In this document: in pieces, positions 50,022-58,894 of the stretch
Position numbering within the stretch: the stretch's first letter is position 1
Layout: every line of letters starts with the position of its first letter
Assembly (NCBI RefSeq): GCF_002776695.1
Contig: NZ_LFJC01000003.1
Span: forward strand, 5,264,081-5,328,080
DNA: 64,000 nt
Direction: 5' to 3'
Source: Bradyrhizobium nitroreducens
GTDB taxonomy: Bacteria > Pseudomonadota > Alphaproteobacteria > Rhizobiales > Xanthobacteraceae
The notes under the pieces: model-generated
Seen by the model: the letters and a program-made list of their open reading frames with translations, nothing else
The model's database searches: none
Told to the model about the DNA's origin: nothing
Program-made: the position numbers and the translations under genes

Positions 50022-51502
50022 GCACGACCGTCCCATCGACCGCCGCGGCCGGCGACCATCGCGCGATCTCCGCGGCGGCCCTCGTCGCGATCTACATGCA
50101 GGCCGTCAACATCTCGATACCGAATGCAGCATTGCCGCACATTCAGGCGACGCTCTCGATGGCGAATGACGAGGTCGGCTGGGTGTTTTCCTCGTATATC
50201 GCGGCGAGTGCCGTGACCATGTCGATCACGCAGTGGCTCGCGGGTCGCCATGGCCGCAAGGTGGTCTATCAGGCGGCCCTCGCCATCTTCACGCTCGGGC
50301 TCGTCCTCGACACGCTGGCAACGACGTCGATCCAGTTCGTGCTGGCGCGGATTCTCCAGGGCGCGGCGAGCGGCCCGCTCGCGCCGCTCTCCGTGGCAAT
50401 CCTGCTCGAGGCGACGCCGCCGGCGCGGCACGCGCGCATGGGCTTGGCATCGACGGTCTGCTCGCTGCTCGGCATCAGCACTGGCCCCGCCATTGGCGGC
50501 TGGCTCAGCGAATATTACGGCTGGGCGTCGATCTTCTACGTCAGCCTGCCGATGACGGCCTTCATCTTGCTGACGATGGCCGCGCTGCTGAGCGAGAAGC
50601 GGGCCGAGCGAAGCCAGCCGTTCGATTTCTTCGGCCTGACGACCTTTTCCGTCGGCATGATCGGGCTACAGATGCTGCTGGACCGCGGCGAGCGCCTCGA
50701 ATGGTTCGCCTCGACGGAGATCTGGGTCGAAGCAATCGCCTCGATCCTGGGCTTCTATCTCTTCGGGGTGCACGTGTTGACGACCCGGGAGCATTTTCTC
50801 CGCACGGCGCTGTTCAGGGATCGCAATCTCGTCCTCTCGACGGTCATCTCCTTCGCGCTTGGCTTCGTCCTGTTGCCGACACTGGCGTTGACGTCTCCGA
50901 TGTTGGAGGAATTGCTCAACTATCCCGTCGACACCACGGGCTACATGACCGTTCCGCGTGGTGTGGCGCTGGTGTTGACGAGCCTCGTTCCGGGGCAGGT
51001 CGACTACCGGCCGTTCCTCATGGGCGGAATGGCATTGGTGGTCTATGCCAATTGGCTGATGCTCGGCTATTCGCCGGCGATGGATTGGCGGCCGGTCGTC
51101 GAAGCCGGTCTTCTCCAGGGTGCGGGGCTCGGCATGGTGCTGCCGGCGCTGGCGAGGGCCGCGTTCGGCACGCTCGATCCGAAACTTCGTCCCGAGGGTA
51201 GCGCGCTGATCAACCTGTCGCGCCTCTATGGCAGCACCATCGGCATCGCGGTGGTCCAGCTGTTCTTCTATGCCAACACCCAGGCCGTGCATATCGCGCT
51301 CGCCAAGCACCTCACGCCGTTCCGTGTGGCGGCGCTTGGTGCGGGCTCGACCGGGAAGCCTGGCCTTGCCGCGCTCAACGGCATGGTCACGCATCAGGCG
51401 GCCACGGTCGCGGTCATCGATCAGTTCGAGATCCTGATGTTCGCCATGCTCGTCGTGATCCCGCTGGTGTTCTTTCTTCGCAAGCCGCGTCCCGCCGGCT
51501 GA
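50018..51502 (+). CDS. DHA2-family (EmrB/QacA-type) MFS drug:H+ antiporter
   Basis: A 494-residue, about 14-helix MFS transporter. Motif A appears as WLAGRHGRKVVYQAAL. Motif C-like GISTGPAIGGWLSEYYGWASIFYVSLP and the DHA2-specific RILQGAASGPLAPLSVAIL are clear. It overlaps the adaptor gene by four bases, so the two are co-translated under the TetR gene upstream. It is a little shorter than typical EmrB proteins (about 510-530). Exact substrates are unknown; an outer-membrane partner is not encoded beside it, and the NodT-type protein at 62087 belongs to a different operon. Confidence 0.91.
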   Translation: MSTTVPSTAAAGDHRAISAAALVAIYMQAVNISIPNAALPHIQATLSMANDEVGWVFSSYIAASAVTMSITQWLAGRHGRKVVYQAALAIFTLGLVLDTLATTSIQFVLARILQGAASGPLAPLSVAILLEATPPARHARMGLASTVCSLLGISTGPAIGGWLSEYYGWASIFYVSLPMTAFILLTMAALLSEKRAERSQPFDFFGLTTFSVGMIGLQMLLDRGERLEWFASTEIWVEAIASILGFYLFGVHVLTTREHFLRTALFRDRNLVLSTVISFALGFVLLPTLALTSPMLEELLNYPVDTTGYMTVPRGVALVLTSLVPGQVDYRPFLMGGMALVVYANWLMLGYSPAMDWRPVVEAGLLQGAGLGMVLPALARAAFGTLDPKLRPEGSALINLSRLYGSTIGIAVVQLFFYANTQAVHIALAKHLTPFRVAALGAGSTGKPGLAALNGMVTHQAATVAVIDQFEILMFAMLVVIPLVFFLRKPRPAG

Positions 51503-51589
51503 CGCCGGAGGGTCGTGAAATGACGTTGTATCCGCAACCTCGATCGCTTCGTCCGCATCGCGCGGCTGGCAGTCAACAAGGAGTATCCC

Positions 51590-52528
51590 ATGACGACCTC
51601 CGATTCACTTCGTGACACGAAGATTCCCACCCATGAGGCCGTGACGATTCCAGCAGTCGGATTTGGCACGCTCATTCCCGATCCGCTGGTGACGAGGCAG
51701 GCCACCAGGGCCGCATTGGAGGCCGGATTTCGACATCTCGATTGTGCGGAGCGCTATCGCAACGAAGCGGCCGTCGGCAATGCGATGCAGGACGCGTTCA
51801 GAGCGGGCACGCTTCGGCGTCAGGACCTGTTCGTGACGACGAAGCTGTGGAACACCAATCATCGGCCGGAGCGGGTCAAGCCTGCCTTCGACGCCAGCCG
51901 CCGGCGGCTGCAAGTCGACGACATCGACTGCTATATCATCCATACGCCCTTTGCCTTTCAGCCCGGCGACGAGCAGGATCCTCGGGACGCACACGGTCGG
52001 GTCATCTATGATTCCGGCGTTACGCTGGCGGAGACTTGGCACGCGATGGAGCGCCTTGTCGACGAGGGGCAATGCAAGTCGATCGGCCTGTCGGACATTA
52101 CCCTGGAGAAGCTGCGCGAGATCGTCGCCGTGGCTCGGATCAGGCCTGCCATGGTGCAGGTCGAATCGCATCCGTATCTTCCCGAATGGGAGTTGCTCGA
52201 TTTTTGCCGCGAGCACGGAATTGTCCTGCAAGCGTTTGCCGCGCTGGGACACGCCATGGAGCCGAACCTCCTGGCCGACCCGGTGATCACCGCCATCGCG
52301 GAACGCCTGAACAGGACGCCGGCCCAGGTTGCGCTGGCATGGGCCGTCCAGCGCGGCACGGCGTTCCTGACGACCTCGACCAATCCTCGGCGCATCCAGG
52401 AGAACTTCGATATTTCGACGCTGCCTGAAGACGCCATGCGGCAGATGCGAGACGGAATCACGACGAACATCCGGTTCAATTCGGTTGTCGAGACCGGCGT
52501 ACCCGGATTCATTCCGCGGGCTGGATGA
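51590..52528 (+). CDS. Aldo/keto reductase
   Basis: A 312-residue NADPH-dependent (beta/alpha)8 oxidoreductase. The catalytic tetrad is visible: Asp and Tyr in HLDCAERYRNE, Lys in FVTTKLWNT and His in YIIHTPFAF. The cofactor-side SIGLSDITLEKLREI and VQVESHPYLPEWELLDFCREHGI are characteristic. The ATG at 51590 has AAGGAG about seven bases upstream. It stands 87 bases after the efflux operon and converges on paralogue 3. It probably reduces aldehydes or ketones, consistent with a detoxification neighbourhood. Confidence 0.92.
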   Translation: MTTSDSLRDTKIPTHEAVTIPAVGFGTLIPDPLVTRQATRAALEAGFRHLDCAERYRNEAAVGNAMQDAFRAGTLRRQDLFVTTKLWNTNHRPERVKPAFDASRRRLQVDDIDCYIIHTPFAFQPGDEQDPRDAHGRVIYDSGVTLAETWHAMERLVDEGQCKSIGLSDITLEKLREIVAVARIRPAMVQVESHPYLPEWELLDFCREHGIVLQAFAALGHAMEPNLLADPVITAIAERLNRTPAQVALAWAVQRGTAFLTTSTNPRRIQENFDISTLPEDAMRQMRDGITTNIRFNSVVETGVPGFIPRAG

Positions 52529-52538
52529 ATCGCCTCTC

Positions 52539-52557
52539 GCGGACCGGTCAGGTCCGC
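52539..52557. terminator. Hairpin between the convergent aldo/keto reductase and paralogue 3 genes
   Basis: GCGGACC and GGTCCGC form a 7-bp stem with a 5-base loop, overlapping the stop codon of paralogue 3. It may serve the aldo/keto reductase transcript; no T-run is present. Confidence 0.4.
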
Positions 52558-55391
52558 AGTCGCTCGCTCAAATCGCGTGCGCTTCCGAGATCGGCGATGG
52601 CCGCGCCCTCGGCGAACGGCTCGCATGCACGTTCCAGAATTGCCAAGGCTTCTGCAGTCTGACCAGCTCCGCCGATCAACCGCGCGAGGCTGGTCGCGCA
52701 TCGCAGCTCCCAGAAGCGCGCGCCCTGCTGGGCGGCTATGCCCATCGCCTCGCGAAAGTGCGCCTCGGCGTGCTCCGAATGCCGCGCGCTTCTCTGCATC
52801 AGCTCTCCCTTGATGCGGAGGAGTTCCGGCAAATACCAGAGCTCCTGCCGGTCGTTGCAACGGGCCAGGACGTCCTCGATCACGTCGAGGCCGCGATCGA
52901 CCTGGTCGGCCTCGAGGAAACAGGCTGCGAGCTCGGCGAGCAGAGGCAGAAAGCGCGGCAGGAAGCGCGCGTCGCCGGCACGATTGAGCTCTTCGCGCAG
53001 CAGCGGCAGGCCCGTCGCGATGTCGCCGCGCCTCGCCATGACCGCGGCGTTGAAGGCCCGTGCCCACAGGCCCCACGGCCGGATGGCGTGGCGCTCGGTG
53101 TGTTCGAGCAGCTCGGCGCCGTGACGCTCGGCGGCATCGAAATCGCCGGACCAGAACGCGATCGGGCAGGCGGCCTGTCCCAGCACGCTGCAGAAGGTCA
53201 GCGCGTGGCCGTTGGCACGGCCTTCCTCGATGTTGTTGGCGGCCAGCGCCTGGGCCTGATCGGCGAGGCCCTGTAGCCAGAGGATGCGGGCCCGGAAATA
53301 TTGCGTCGATATCCTGAGGTCGAGCGGGAAGATTTTCGGCTTCGTGACCAGCACATGCAGCGAGGCGTTCACCCGATCGATATGCTGCCGCGCCTCGTGC
53401 TGGCTGCCCAGATAGTGCAGCGCGACCGCCATCAGGCGGTCACCCAGCATGAGATCGGTGTCGTCGGATGAATTCGCCGCGGCGTTCGCAAAGCGGTCGG
53501 CGAGTGCACGGGCCTTGCCGAACTGACCGTTGTTGAACTGGTCGATGCACAGGCCCCAGAGCGCGCGCAGCCGGAAATCCTTGTCGTCGAGGCTCTCGGC
53601 CAGCTCGAGGGTCGTCTCGAGGATCGGGCGCGCCTCGCGCGCGCGGCCCTCGCCATACATCAGCGACCAGCCGAGCGCCGACAGCAGCTGCATGCGGATG
53701 CGGTCGTTGCCGCCGTCGTCGCCGAGCGCCGCCAGTGCCGTCCGGCAGCGCTCACGGCATTCGGCGAACAGCGACAGACGCACCCACAAGGGCACCGCGG
53801 TCGCCGTCAGCGCGATGCCGAGCCTCGCATCGCCGCCTGCCGCGAAGGCCCAGTCCAGTGCCGCGCGCACATTGTCCAGCTCGCCGCCATAGGTGCTCAG
53901 CCATTCCGGCAGCGGCGTCGAAATGTCGGTCCCCGCGCGCTCGAGGAGGTCGCGAAAATGCTCCGCATGGCGCCGCGCGAACTGCCTGCTTTCGCCGAGC
54001 TCGTTCAGCTTGCCGAGCGCGTAGGTGCGCGTGGTGTCGAGCAGGCGATAGCGCAGGGTTCGCGAACCGGATGGCGAGATCAGCGATTTGGTGACCAGGC
54101 TGTCGATCGCCTCCAGCGTCTCGGACGTGCTGAGACCGTCGCCGGAGGCGACCGCGGCGGCGGCCTCGGGCGCGAACGGGCCTGCGAACACCGATAGCCG
54201 TCGCAGCGTCGCGCTTTCCGCCGGAGGCAGCAGGTCGTAGCTCCAGTCGAGCGCCGCGGCGAGGGTCTGGTGCCGCGGGACGGCCGTGCGTCGTCCCCGC
54301 CATTGCAGCGAAAAGCGGCTGTCGAGCAGGGATGCCGTGCCGGCGATGCCATACGCATTGACGCGGCCCGCCGCGAGCTCGATCGCCAGCGCAATGCCGT
54401 CGAGGCGCCGGCAGATGCTGGCGACGAGCGGCGCCTCTTCGGCGCTGAGCTGGAACGGACCCGAGCTCTGCGCGATGCGCTCGACGAAGAGCTGCGCGGC
54501 CGGGTAGGCGAGAACCTCGGCGGCTTCGAGGCCTTCGCGCTCGGGCGGACAATCCAGCGGGAACAACCGGAAAATCCGCTCGCCTTCGCTTCGGAACGAC
54601 TCGCGGCTGGTCGCGAGAACACGAAGCTGCGGCGCTTCGCGAACGATGCGCTCGACGAACGGTGCCAGATTGTCCAGCACATGCTCGCAACTGTCGAAGA
54701 TCAGCAAGGACGGCCCGGTCTTCAAGTACGTCAGGATGGCCGGCGTCGGATCCTCCGAGTTGACGGTCAGTCCGAGGACGGAGGCGATGGTGGTCGTAAC
54801 ATGGCTGGCATCGCGCAGCGGACTGAAATCGACGAAGAAGACGCGGCCGCCGAAATCCGCCGAGCGGCGATGCCCGACCGTGACGGCGACGGCGGTCTTG
54901 CCGATGCCGCCCGGGCCGACCACGGTCATGAAGCGATGGAGGGCAAGGCCGTTCGAAATCTTCTCGATCACCTCCTCGCGTCCGACCATCTTCGCAAGCT
55001 GAGCGGGCAGGGCGCGGGGAGGGGTGATCTCGGCGGAGGCTGGCGCGACCTGCGGGGCCGCTTGCGCGAACGAGGCGACGAAGCAATAGCCGCGGCCCGG
55101 CACATTGAGGACATAACGGGCCGACTTGCCGGTATCGCCGAGCACCTTGCGCAACGCGGCGACATGGAAGCGCAGGCTGCCCTCGTCGACATTGACGTCG
55201 GCCCAGATGCGCTTGACCAGCTCTCTCTTGTCGATGACTTCCCCGGGGCGTTCGGCCAGCACGATCAGAATATCGAGCGCGCGGCCGCCGACATGAAGCG
55301 GCGCCCCCTCCTTCTCCAACAGCCGGGACTTTGGAAACAGCCGAAAGGGTCCGAATGAAATGACCGAGTCGTGGTTATTATCAGCTGGCAC
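52548..55391 (-). CDS. OmpR-type winged-helix / STAND ATPase regulator with helical repeats, paralogue 3
   Basis: A 947-residue protein with the same three-part layout as paralogues 1 and 2: winged helix (SFGPFRLFPKSRLLEKEG...DILIVLAERPGEVIDKRELVKRIWADVNVDEGSLRFHVAALRKVLGD...RYVLNVPGRGYCFVA, about residues 9-105), STAND ATPase with Walker A GPGGIGKT (159-166), Walker B SLLIFDSCEHV and RVLATSRESF, then a helical TPR-like half. It is most similar to paralogue 2. The GTG at 55391 has GGGGG about ten bases upstream; a TTG six codons earlier is possible. The palindrome CCAGTAAACTGG lies about 70 bases upstream, as in paralogue 2. The neighbouring aldo/keto reductase gene is a possible target. Confidence 0.86.
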   Translation of the reverse strand: MPADNNHDSVISFGPFRLFPKSRLLEKEGAPLHVGGRALDILIVLAERPGEVIDKRELVKRIWADVNVDEGSLRFHVAALRKVLGDTGKSARYVLNVPGRGYCFVASFAQAAPQVAPASAEITPPRALPAQLAKMVGREEVIEKISNGLALHRFMTVVGPGGIGKTAVAVTVGHRRSADFGGRVFFVDFSPLRDASHVTTTIASVLGLTVNSEDPTPAILTYLKTGPSLLIFDSCEHVLDNLAPFVERIVREAPQLRVLATSRESFRSEGERIFRLFPLDCPPEREGLEAAEVLAYPAAQLFVERIAQSSGPFQLSAEEAPLVASICRRLDGIALAIELAAGRVNAYGIAGTASLLDSRFSLQWRGRRTAVPRHQTLAAALDWSYDLLPPAESATLRRLSVFAGPFAPEAAAAVASGDGLSTSETLEAIDSLVTKSLISPSGSRTLRYRLLDTTRTYALGKLNELGESRQFARRHAEHFRDLLERAGTDISTPLPEWLSTYGGELDNVRAALDWAFAAGGDARLGIALTATAVPLWVRLSLFAECRERCRTALAALGDDGGNDRIRMQLLSALGWSLMYGEGRAREARPILETTLELAESLDDKDFRLRALWGLCIDQFNNGQFGKARALADRFANAAANSSDDTDLMLGDRLMAVALHYLGSQHEARQHIDRVNASLHVLVTKPKIFPLDLRISTQYFRARILWLQGLADQAQALAANNIEEGRANGHALTFCSVLGQAACPIAFWSGDFDAAERHGAELLEHTERHAIRPWGLWARAFNAAVMARRGDIATGLPLLREELNRAGDARFLPRFLPLLAELAACFLEADQVDRGLDVIEDVLARCNDRQELWYLPELLRIKGELMQRSARHSEHAEAHFREAMGIAAQQGARFWELRCATSLARLIGGAGQTAEALAILERACEPFAEGAAIADLGSARDLSERLRT

Positions 55392-55455
55392 GTGCCATTG
55401 CCCCCGCAACGGGAGTCAAAAAGGTATCCTGTTCTGATCTAGCAGAACGAGACGT

Positions 55456-55467
55456 CCAGTAAACTGG
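55456..55467. promoter_or_regulatory. Palindrome CCAGTAAACTGG upstream of paralogue 3
   Basis: Identical to the site at 42586-42597 and embedded in a matching flank (CAGAACG before, CCGAAAG after). The region between it and the MFS gene end at 55550 shows nothing else. Confidence 0.6.
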
Positions 55468-55549
55468 CCGAAAGCCGCATGGCTGGCAGACCTGCGCGGA
55501 TGGCTTGGATCGCTCCAGCCCATCCGAATAATGCTTGAAACGGAAGGGG

Positions 55550-56704
55550 TTAGCTCGCCATGGTCGGAGCCGCGTCCTTTGTGACGAGGCGCGCGGACAG
55601 CATGACGAGGCCCATCAGCCCAGCCAGCAGCCAGAATGCCATGGGCAATCCCCCAAGACGCGCGACGAAGCCGACGCCGGCAGGGCCGATCAGGATCCCT
55701 GCATAGCCTGCGGTGGTGATCGCCGCGACCGCGAGCCCCGTCGGCATCACCGTTTGCCGAGCCGCCCGGCGGAACAGCACCGGCACGAGGTTGGACGCGC
55801 CGAGCCCGATCAGCAGGAATCCGGCGATGGCGACCGCCGCAACGGGCGCCGTGAGCAGGACCACAAAACCGCCGATCGCGATCAGGCTGCCCCAGAGCAA
55901 GGTCGTGCGGTCCCCGATGCGCGCGACGACGGCATCGCCGCCGAGCCGCCCCACCGTCATCGCGATCGAGAACACGATATAGCCCATTCCCCCCTGTGCC
56001 TCGGGGACGAGGCCCGCGCCAATCACGAGCAGCGCGCCCCAATCGAGCATGGCGCCCTCGACCAGGAAGGTGATGGCGCCGAGCAGCGCCAGCAGCAGCA
56101 TCGATCCGTGCGGCAGCACGAACAGCGGGCCCTCCTGCACCTGTGCCGAACGCAGCAGGCGCGGCCAGGTCACGGCCATCGCGATCAGCATCAGGACGGA
56201 GCAGATCAGCGTGCAGGCGAGGGGGCCGAATTGCAGCGAGAGCAGCGCCGTCATCAACGCCGATCCGGCGAAGCCGCCGATGCTGAACAGCGCGTGGAAG
56301 CCGGACATCAGCGGGCGTCCCGCGGCGCGCTCCACCTCCACGGCGTGGATGTTCATGGCGACGTCGATCGAGCCGAGCGCGGCGCCGAAGGCGAACAGTG
56401 CCAGCGCCAGCGTGGCGGGCGCGCTTGCGACCGCGAGCAGGGGCAGCGCCAGCGCCAGACCGAAGCCGCCCGCAACGATGATCGGCCTGCTGCCATGGCG
56501 CGCGCTCATGATTCCGGTCAGCAGCATCGCGACGACCGAGCCGATGCCGAGGCTGAGCAGGAGCAGCCCGAGCACGCCGTCATCGACGCCGAGCCGCGTC
56601 TTCGCGAACGGCACCAGCGGCGCCCAGCACGCGATGCCGAAGCCCGCGACGAGGAAGGCGAGCCGGGTTGCAAGGCGGGTCGCCGGCCGGTCGGCAGAGG
56701 ACAT
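55550..56704 (-). CDS. MFS transporter (YbjJ-like)
   Basis: A 384-residue, about 12-helix major facilitator protein. It opens with LATRLAFLVAGFGIACWAPLVPFAKTRLGVDDGVLGLLLLSLGIGSVVAMLLTGIMSARHGSRPII, where the loop after helix 2 (MSARHGSR) is a motif-A variant, and GSIDVAMNIHAVEVERAAGRPLMSGFHALFSIGGFAG is typical of the YbjJ-like group. The substrate is unknown. The ATG at 56704 is selected on the position of the first helix. It lies 58 bases after the histidine kinase gene in the same direction and might be the last gene of that operon. Confidence 0.86.
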   Translation of the reverse strand: MSSADRPATRLATRLAFLVAGFGIACWAPLVPFAKTRLGVDDGVLGLLLLSLGIGSVVAMLLTGIMSARHGSRPIIVAGGFGLALALPLLAVASAPATLALALFAFGAALGSIDVAMNIHAVEVERAAGRPLMSGFHALFSIGGFAGSALMTALLSLQFGPLACTLICSVLMLIAMAVTWPRLLRSAQVQEGPLFVLPHGSMLLLALLGAITFLVEGAMLDWGALLVIGAGLVPEAQGGMGYIVFSIAMTVGRLGGDAVVARIGDRTTLLWGSLIAIGGFVVLLTAPVAAVAIAGFLLIGLGASNLVPVLFRRAARQTVMPTGLAVAAITTAGYAGILIGPAGVGFVARLGGLPMAFWLLAGLMGLVMLSARLVTKDAAPTMAS

Positions 56705-56762
56705 GGGAACTCGCGGGAGAAGCTGGGCAGGACGATCGACAAGCCCGAGGAATGCCGCGCCT

Positions 56763-58094
56763 TTATGACGGGGGCGTGCTCGAATTGTCGCGGCCGGCGC
56801 CCGAGAGCTGCAAGCGGACGCGCAGGCCGTTTGGCGCGTTGTCGAGCAGCTGCAGCGTTCCGTCATGCGCGGTCACGATCGCCTGTGCGATCGACAGGCC
56901 GAGGCCAAATCCGGCCGTCTCGTCCATGGTCCGGGCGTCCTCACCGCGCACGAAGGGCTCCAGCATCGCCGCCTTCCTTTCGTCGGGGATGCCCGGTCCA
57001 TTGTCGGACACGTCGATGACGAGCCGATCCCCCGACGCCAACAGCGTGACCTCGACTTCGGTTCCGAAGCGCGTTGCGTTCTGCACGAGGTTGGTGATCG
57101 CGCGGATGATCTCGTCCGATCGCAGGATGAAGGCGGCCCTGTCCGGGCCGGAATAGCTCACGGCGTGGCCGCAATCGGAGAACTGCTCGCAGACCATCTG
57201 AAGCAGCGCGGCGACGTCGACCAACGTCGGCTTGATCGGGCTTTCGCTGCGCAACAGGGAGAGCACCGATTCCAGCATCGACTGCATCTGGTCGAGGTCG
57301 CGGACGGTCTGGATGCGTTGCGCCGGATCCTCGATATATTCCGAACGCAGCCGGAGCCGCGTGATCGGCGTGCGCAGATCATGGCTGATGGCGGCAAGCA
57401 TTCGCGTCCGGTCGTTCATCAGCGCGCTGATGCGCTCGCGCATCCGGTTCAGCGCCCTGGCCGCGGACCTGATCTCCTCCGGCCCGTTTTCCGGCAGCGG
57501 CGGCGAGGACCGGCTCAGGCTGAAATTCTCCGCCGCACGCGCAAATGCCGACAGCGGCGAGGACAGTGCGCGGCCGGCCCAGATGCCGAGCAGCGTGACG
57601 CTCGCCACCAGGAACAGCAGCGTCGAGGTCCAGAGGCCGCTGACGAAGGCCGGCATCCTGGGCGACCCGATCGTGGCTTCGAGCACGTCGTCGCTGGCAA
57701 GATAGAACCAGACCCGATCCTCCTGCGCGCCGGAGCCGGCGATGAACTCGGCCCGGCCCCCAAGCGCGGACGGAATGGGGAGCGACGTTCGCGCCGGCAG
57801 CGGCGCAACGGACGTAGAGACGCCGTCCCGCAATTGCAGCTTGAGCGCCGGAAAGGTCCGGCTGATGCTGTCGAGAACGAGAGCGCGCTCCGCCTTGGGC
57901 GTATTGCTGATGATCCGCGCGATCAGCTCGAATTGCTCGATCGGGGTGTCGGCCAGCAGATTCGGCCGGTTGAGCAGGAAATATCCGGCGATCAGCACAT
58001 GGATCAGGACCAGCGACACCAGCACCAGCGCCGCGATCTGGCCGCTGATCCGCCGGAAGCTGAACAGCGCCAGGATGTCGGTGGCGCGGCTCAT
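56763..58094 (-). CDS. Sensor histidine kinase (HAMP, HisKA, HATPase)
   Basis: A 443-residue membrane kinase. Two transmembrane helices (about residues 14-38 and 169-193) flank a periplasmic sensor of about 130 residues. HAMP follows, then HisKA with H238 in AAISHDLRTPITRLRLR and HATPase_c with NLVQNATRFG, DNGPGIPDE and GFGLGLSIAQAIV. Its ATG overlaps the response regulator stop (ATGA), so the two form a co-translated pair. Lying directly behind macB, it probably controls the tripartite pump operon or senses the same stress; that is inferred from position. Confidence 0.92.
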   Translation of the reverse strand: MSRATDILALFSFRRISGQIAALVLVSLVLIHVLIAGYFLLNRPNLLADTPIEQFELIARIISNTPKAERALVLDSISRTFPALKLQLRDGVSTSVAPLPARTSLPIPSALGGRAEFIAGSGAQEDRVWFYLASDDVLEATIGSPRMPAFVSGLWTSTLLFLVASVTLLGIWAGRALSSPLSAFARAAENFSLSRSSPPLPENGPEEIRSAARALNRMRERISALMNDRTRMLAAISHDLRTPITRLRLRSEYIEDPAQRIQTVRDLDQMQSMLESVLSLLRSESPIKPTLVDVAALLQMVCEQFSDCGHAVSYSGPDRAAFILRSDEIIRAITNLVQNATRFGTEVEVTLLASGDRLVIDVSDNGPGIPDERKAAMLEPFVRGEDARTMDETAGFGLGLSIAQAIVTAHDGTLQLLDNAPNGLRVRLQLSGAGRDNSSTPPS

Positions 58095-58879
58095 GCTTCC
58101 TCCACCACCGGCGTGAAGACGTAACCGCCGGTGCGCACGGTCTTGATCACGGACGTCTCTTCCGTGCGGTCGAGCTTGCGGCGCAGCCGGCTGACCAGCA
58201 CGTCGATGCTGCGGCCGAAGCTGCTGCCGGGACGGCCGCGCGTCACGCTCAGGAGATTGTCGCGGGTGAGGATGCGGCCGGCGCGTTCGCAGAAGGCCTG
58301 CAGCAGATCGAACTCGGCGCTGGTCAGCGGCACCTGCGCGCCCTCGGGGTCGCGCAACTCCCGCAAGCGAAGGTCGACGGTCCAGCCGTGGAACTTGAGG
58401 CGCGCTGCGGCGGAGCTGATCGTACGCCCGCTCGATTGCCGGCGCAGCACGGCGCTGATCCTGGCAACGAGTTCGCGCGGATTGAACGGTTTCGGCAGAT
58501 AGTCGTCGGCCCCCATCTCGAGGCCGAGGATGCGATCGAGATCCTCGCCCTTCGCCGTGAGGATGATGATCGGCGTCATGGATTCCATACGCACGCGGCG
58601 GCACAGGCTGAGGCCGTCCTCCCCCGGCAGCATCAGGTCGAGCACGATCAGGTCGACCTTGTTCTGCGCCAGATACCGGTCCATCTCCTTGCCGTTCGTG
58701 ACCGCGCCGACCGCAAACGAGTGCTCGCCGAGGTAACGCGAGATGAGGTCGCGGGTCTGCTGGTCGTCTTCGACGATCAGGATGTTTTGCGTGCCATTGG
58801 TCATGACGGGTACCGCATCGGGAATTCCGATCGTTGGCCGATTGGCGGACGATTGTCTCGTCCGAAGAACTACGGTCAT
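58091..58879 (-). CDS. OmpR-family response regulator
   Basis: A 262-residue regulator with a receiver domain (NILIVEDDQQTRDLI..., phosphoacceptor D81 in VLDLMLPGEDG, Lys in DDYLPKPFNPREL) and a C-terminal winged helix (GAQVPLTSAEFDLLQAFCERAGRILTRDNLL...SIDVLVSRLRRKLD...IKTVRTGGYVFTP). The ATG at 58879 has AGGA about seven bases upstream and lies 15 bases after macB. An inner ATG at 58804 would remove a 25-residue leader and start at the receiver, so either start is possible. It partners the kinase encoded immediately downstream. Confidence 0.92.
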   Translation of the reverse strand: MTVVLRTRQSSANRPTIGIPDAVPVMTNGTQNILIVEDDQQTRDLISRYLGEHSFAVGAVTNGKEMDRYLAQNKVDLIVLDLMLPGEDGLSLCRRVRMESMTPIIILTAKGEDLDRILGLEMGADDYLPKPFNPRELVARISAVLRRQSSGRTISSAAARLKFHGWTVDLRLRELRDPEGAQVPLTSAEFDLLQAFCERAGRILTRDNLLSVTRGRPGSSFGRSIDVLVSRLRRKLDRTEETSVIKTVRTGGYVFTPVVEEA

Positions 58880-58894
58880 GGTGCAATCCTAGAA

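Noticed and set aside
58095..58886. One fused frame joining the histidine kinase to sequence opposite frame of the response regulator
   Set aside because: The extra N-terminal part is the out-of-frame shadow of the response regulator gene. The kinase starts at 58094 with the normal ATGA overlap.
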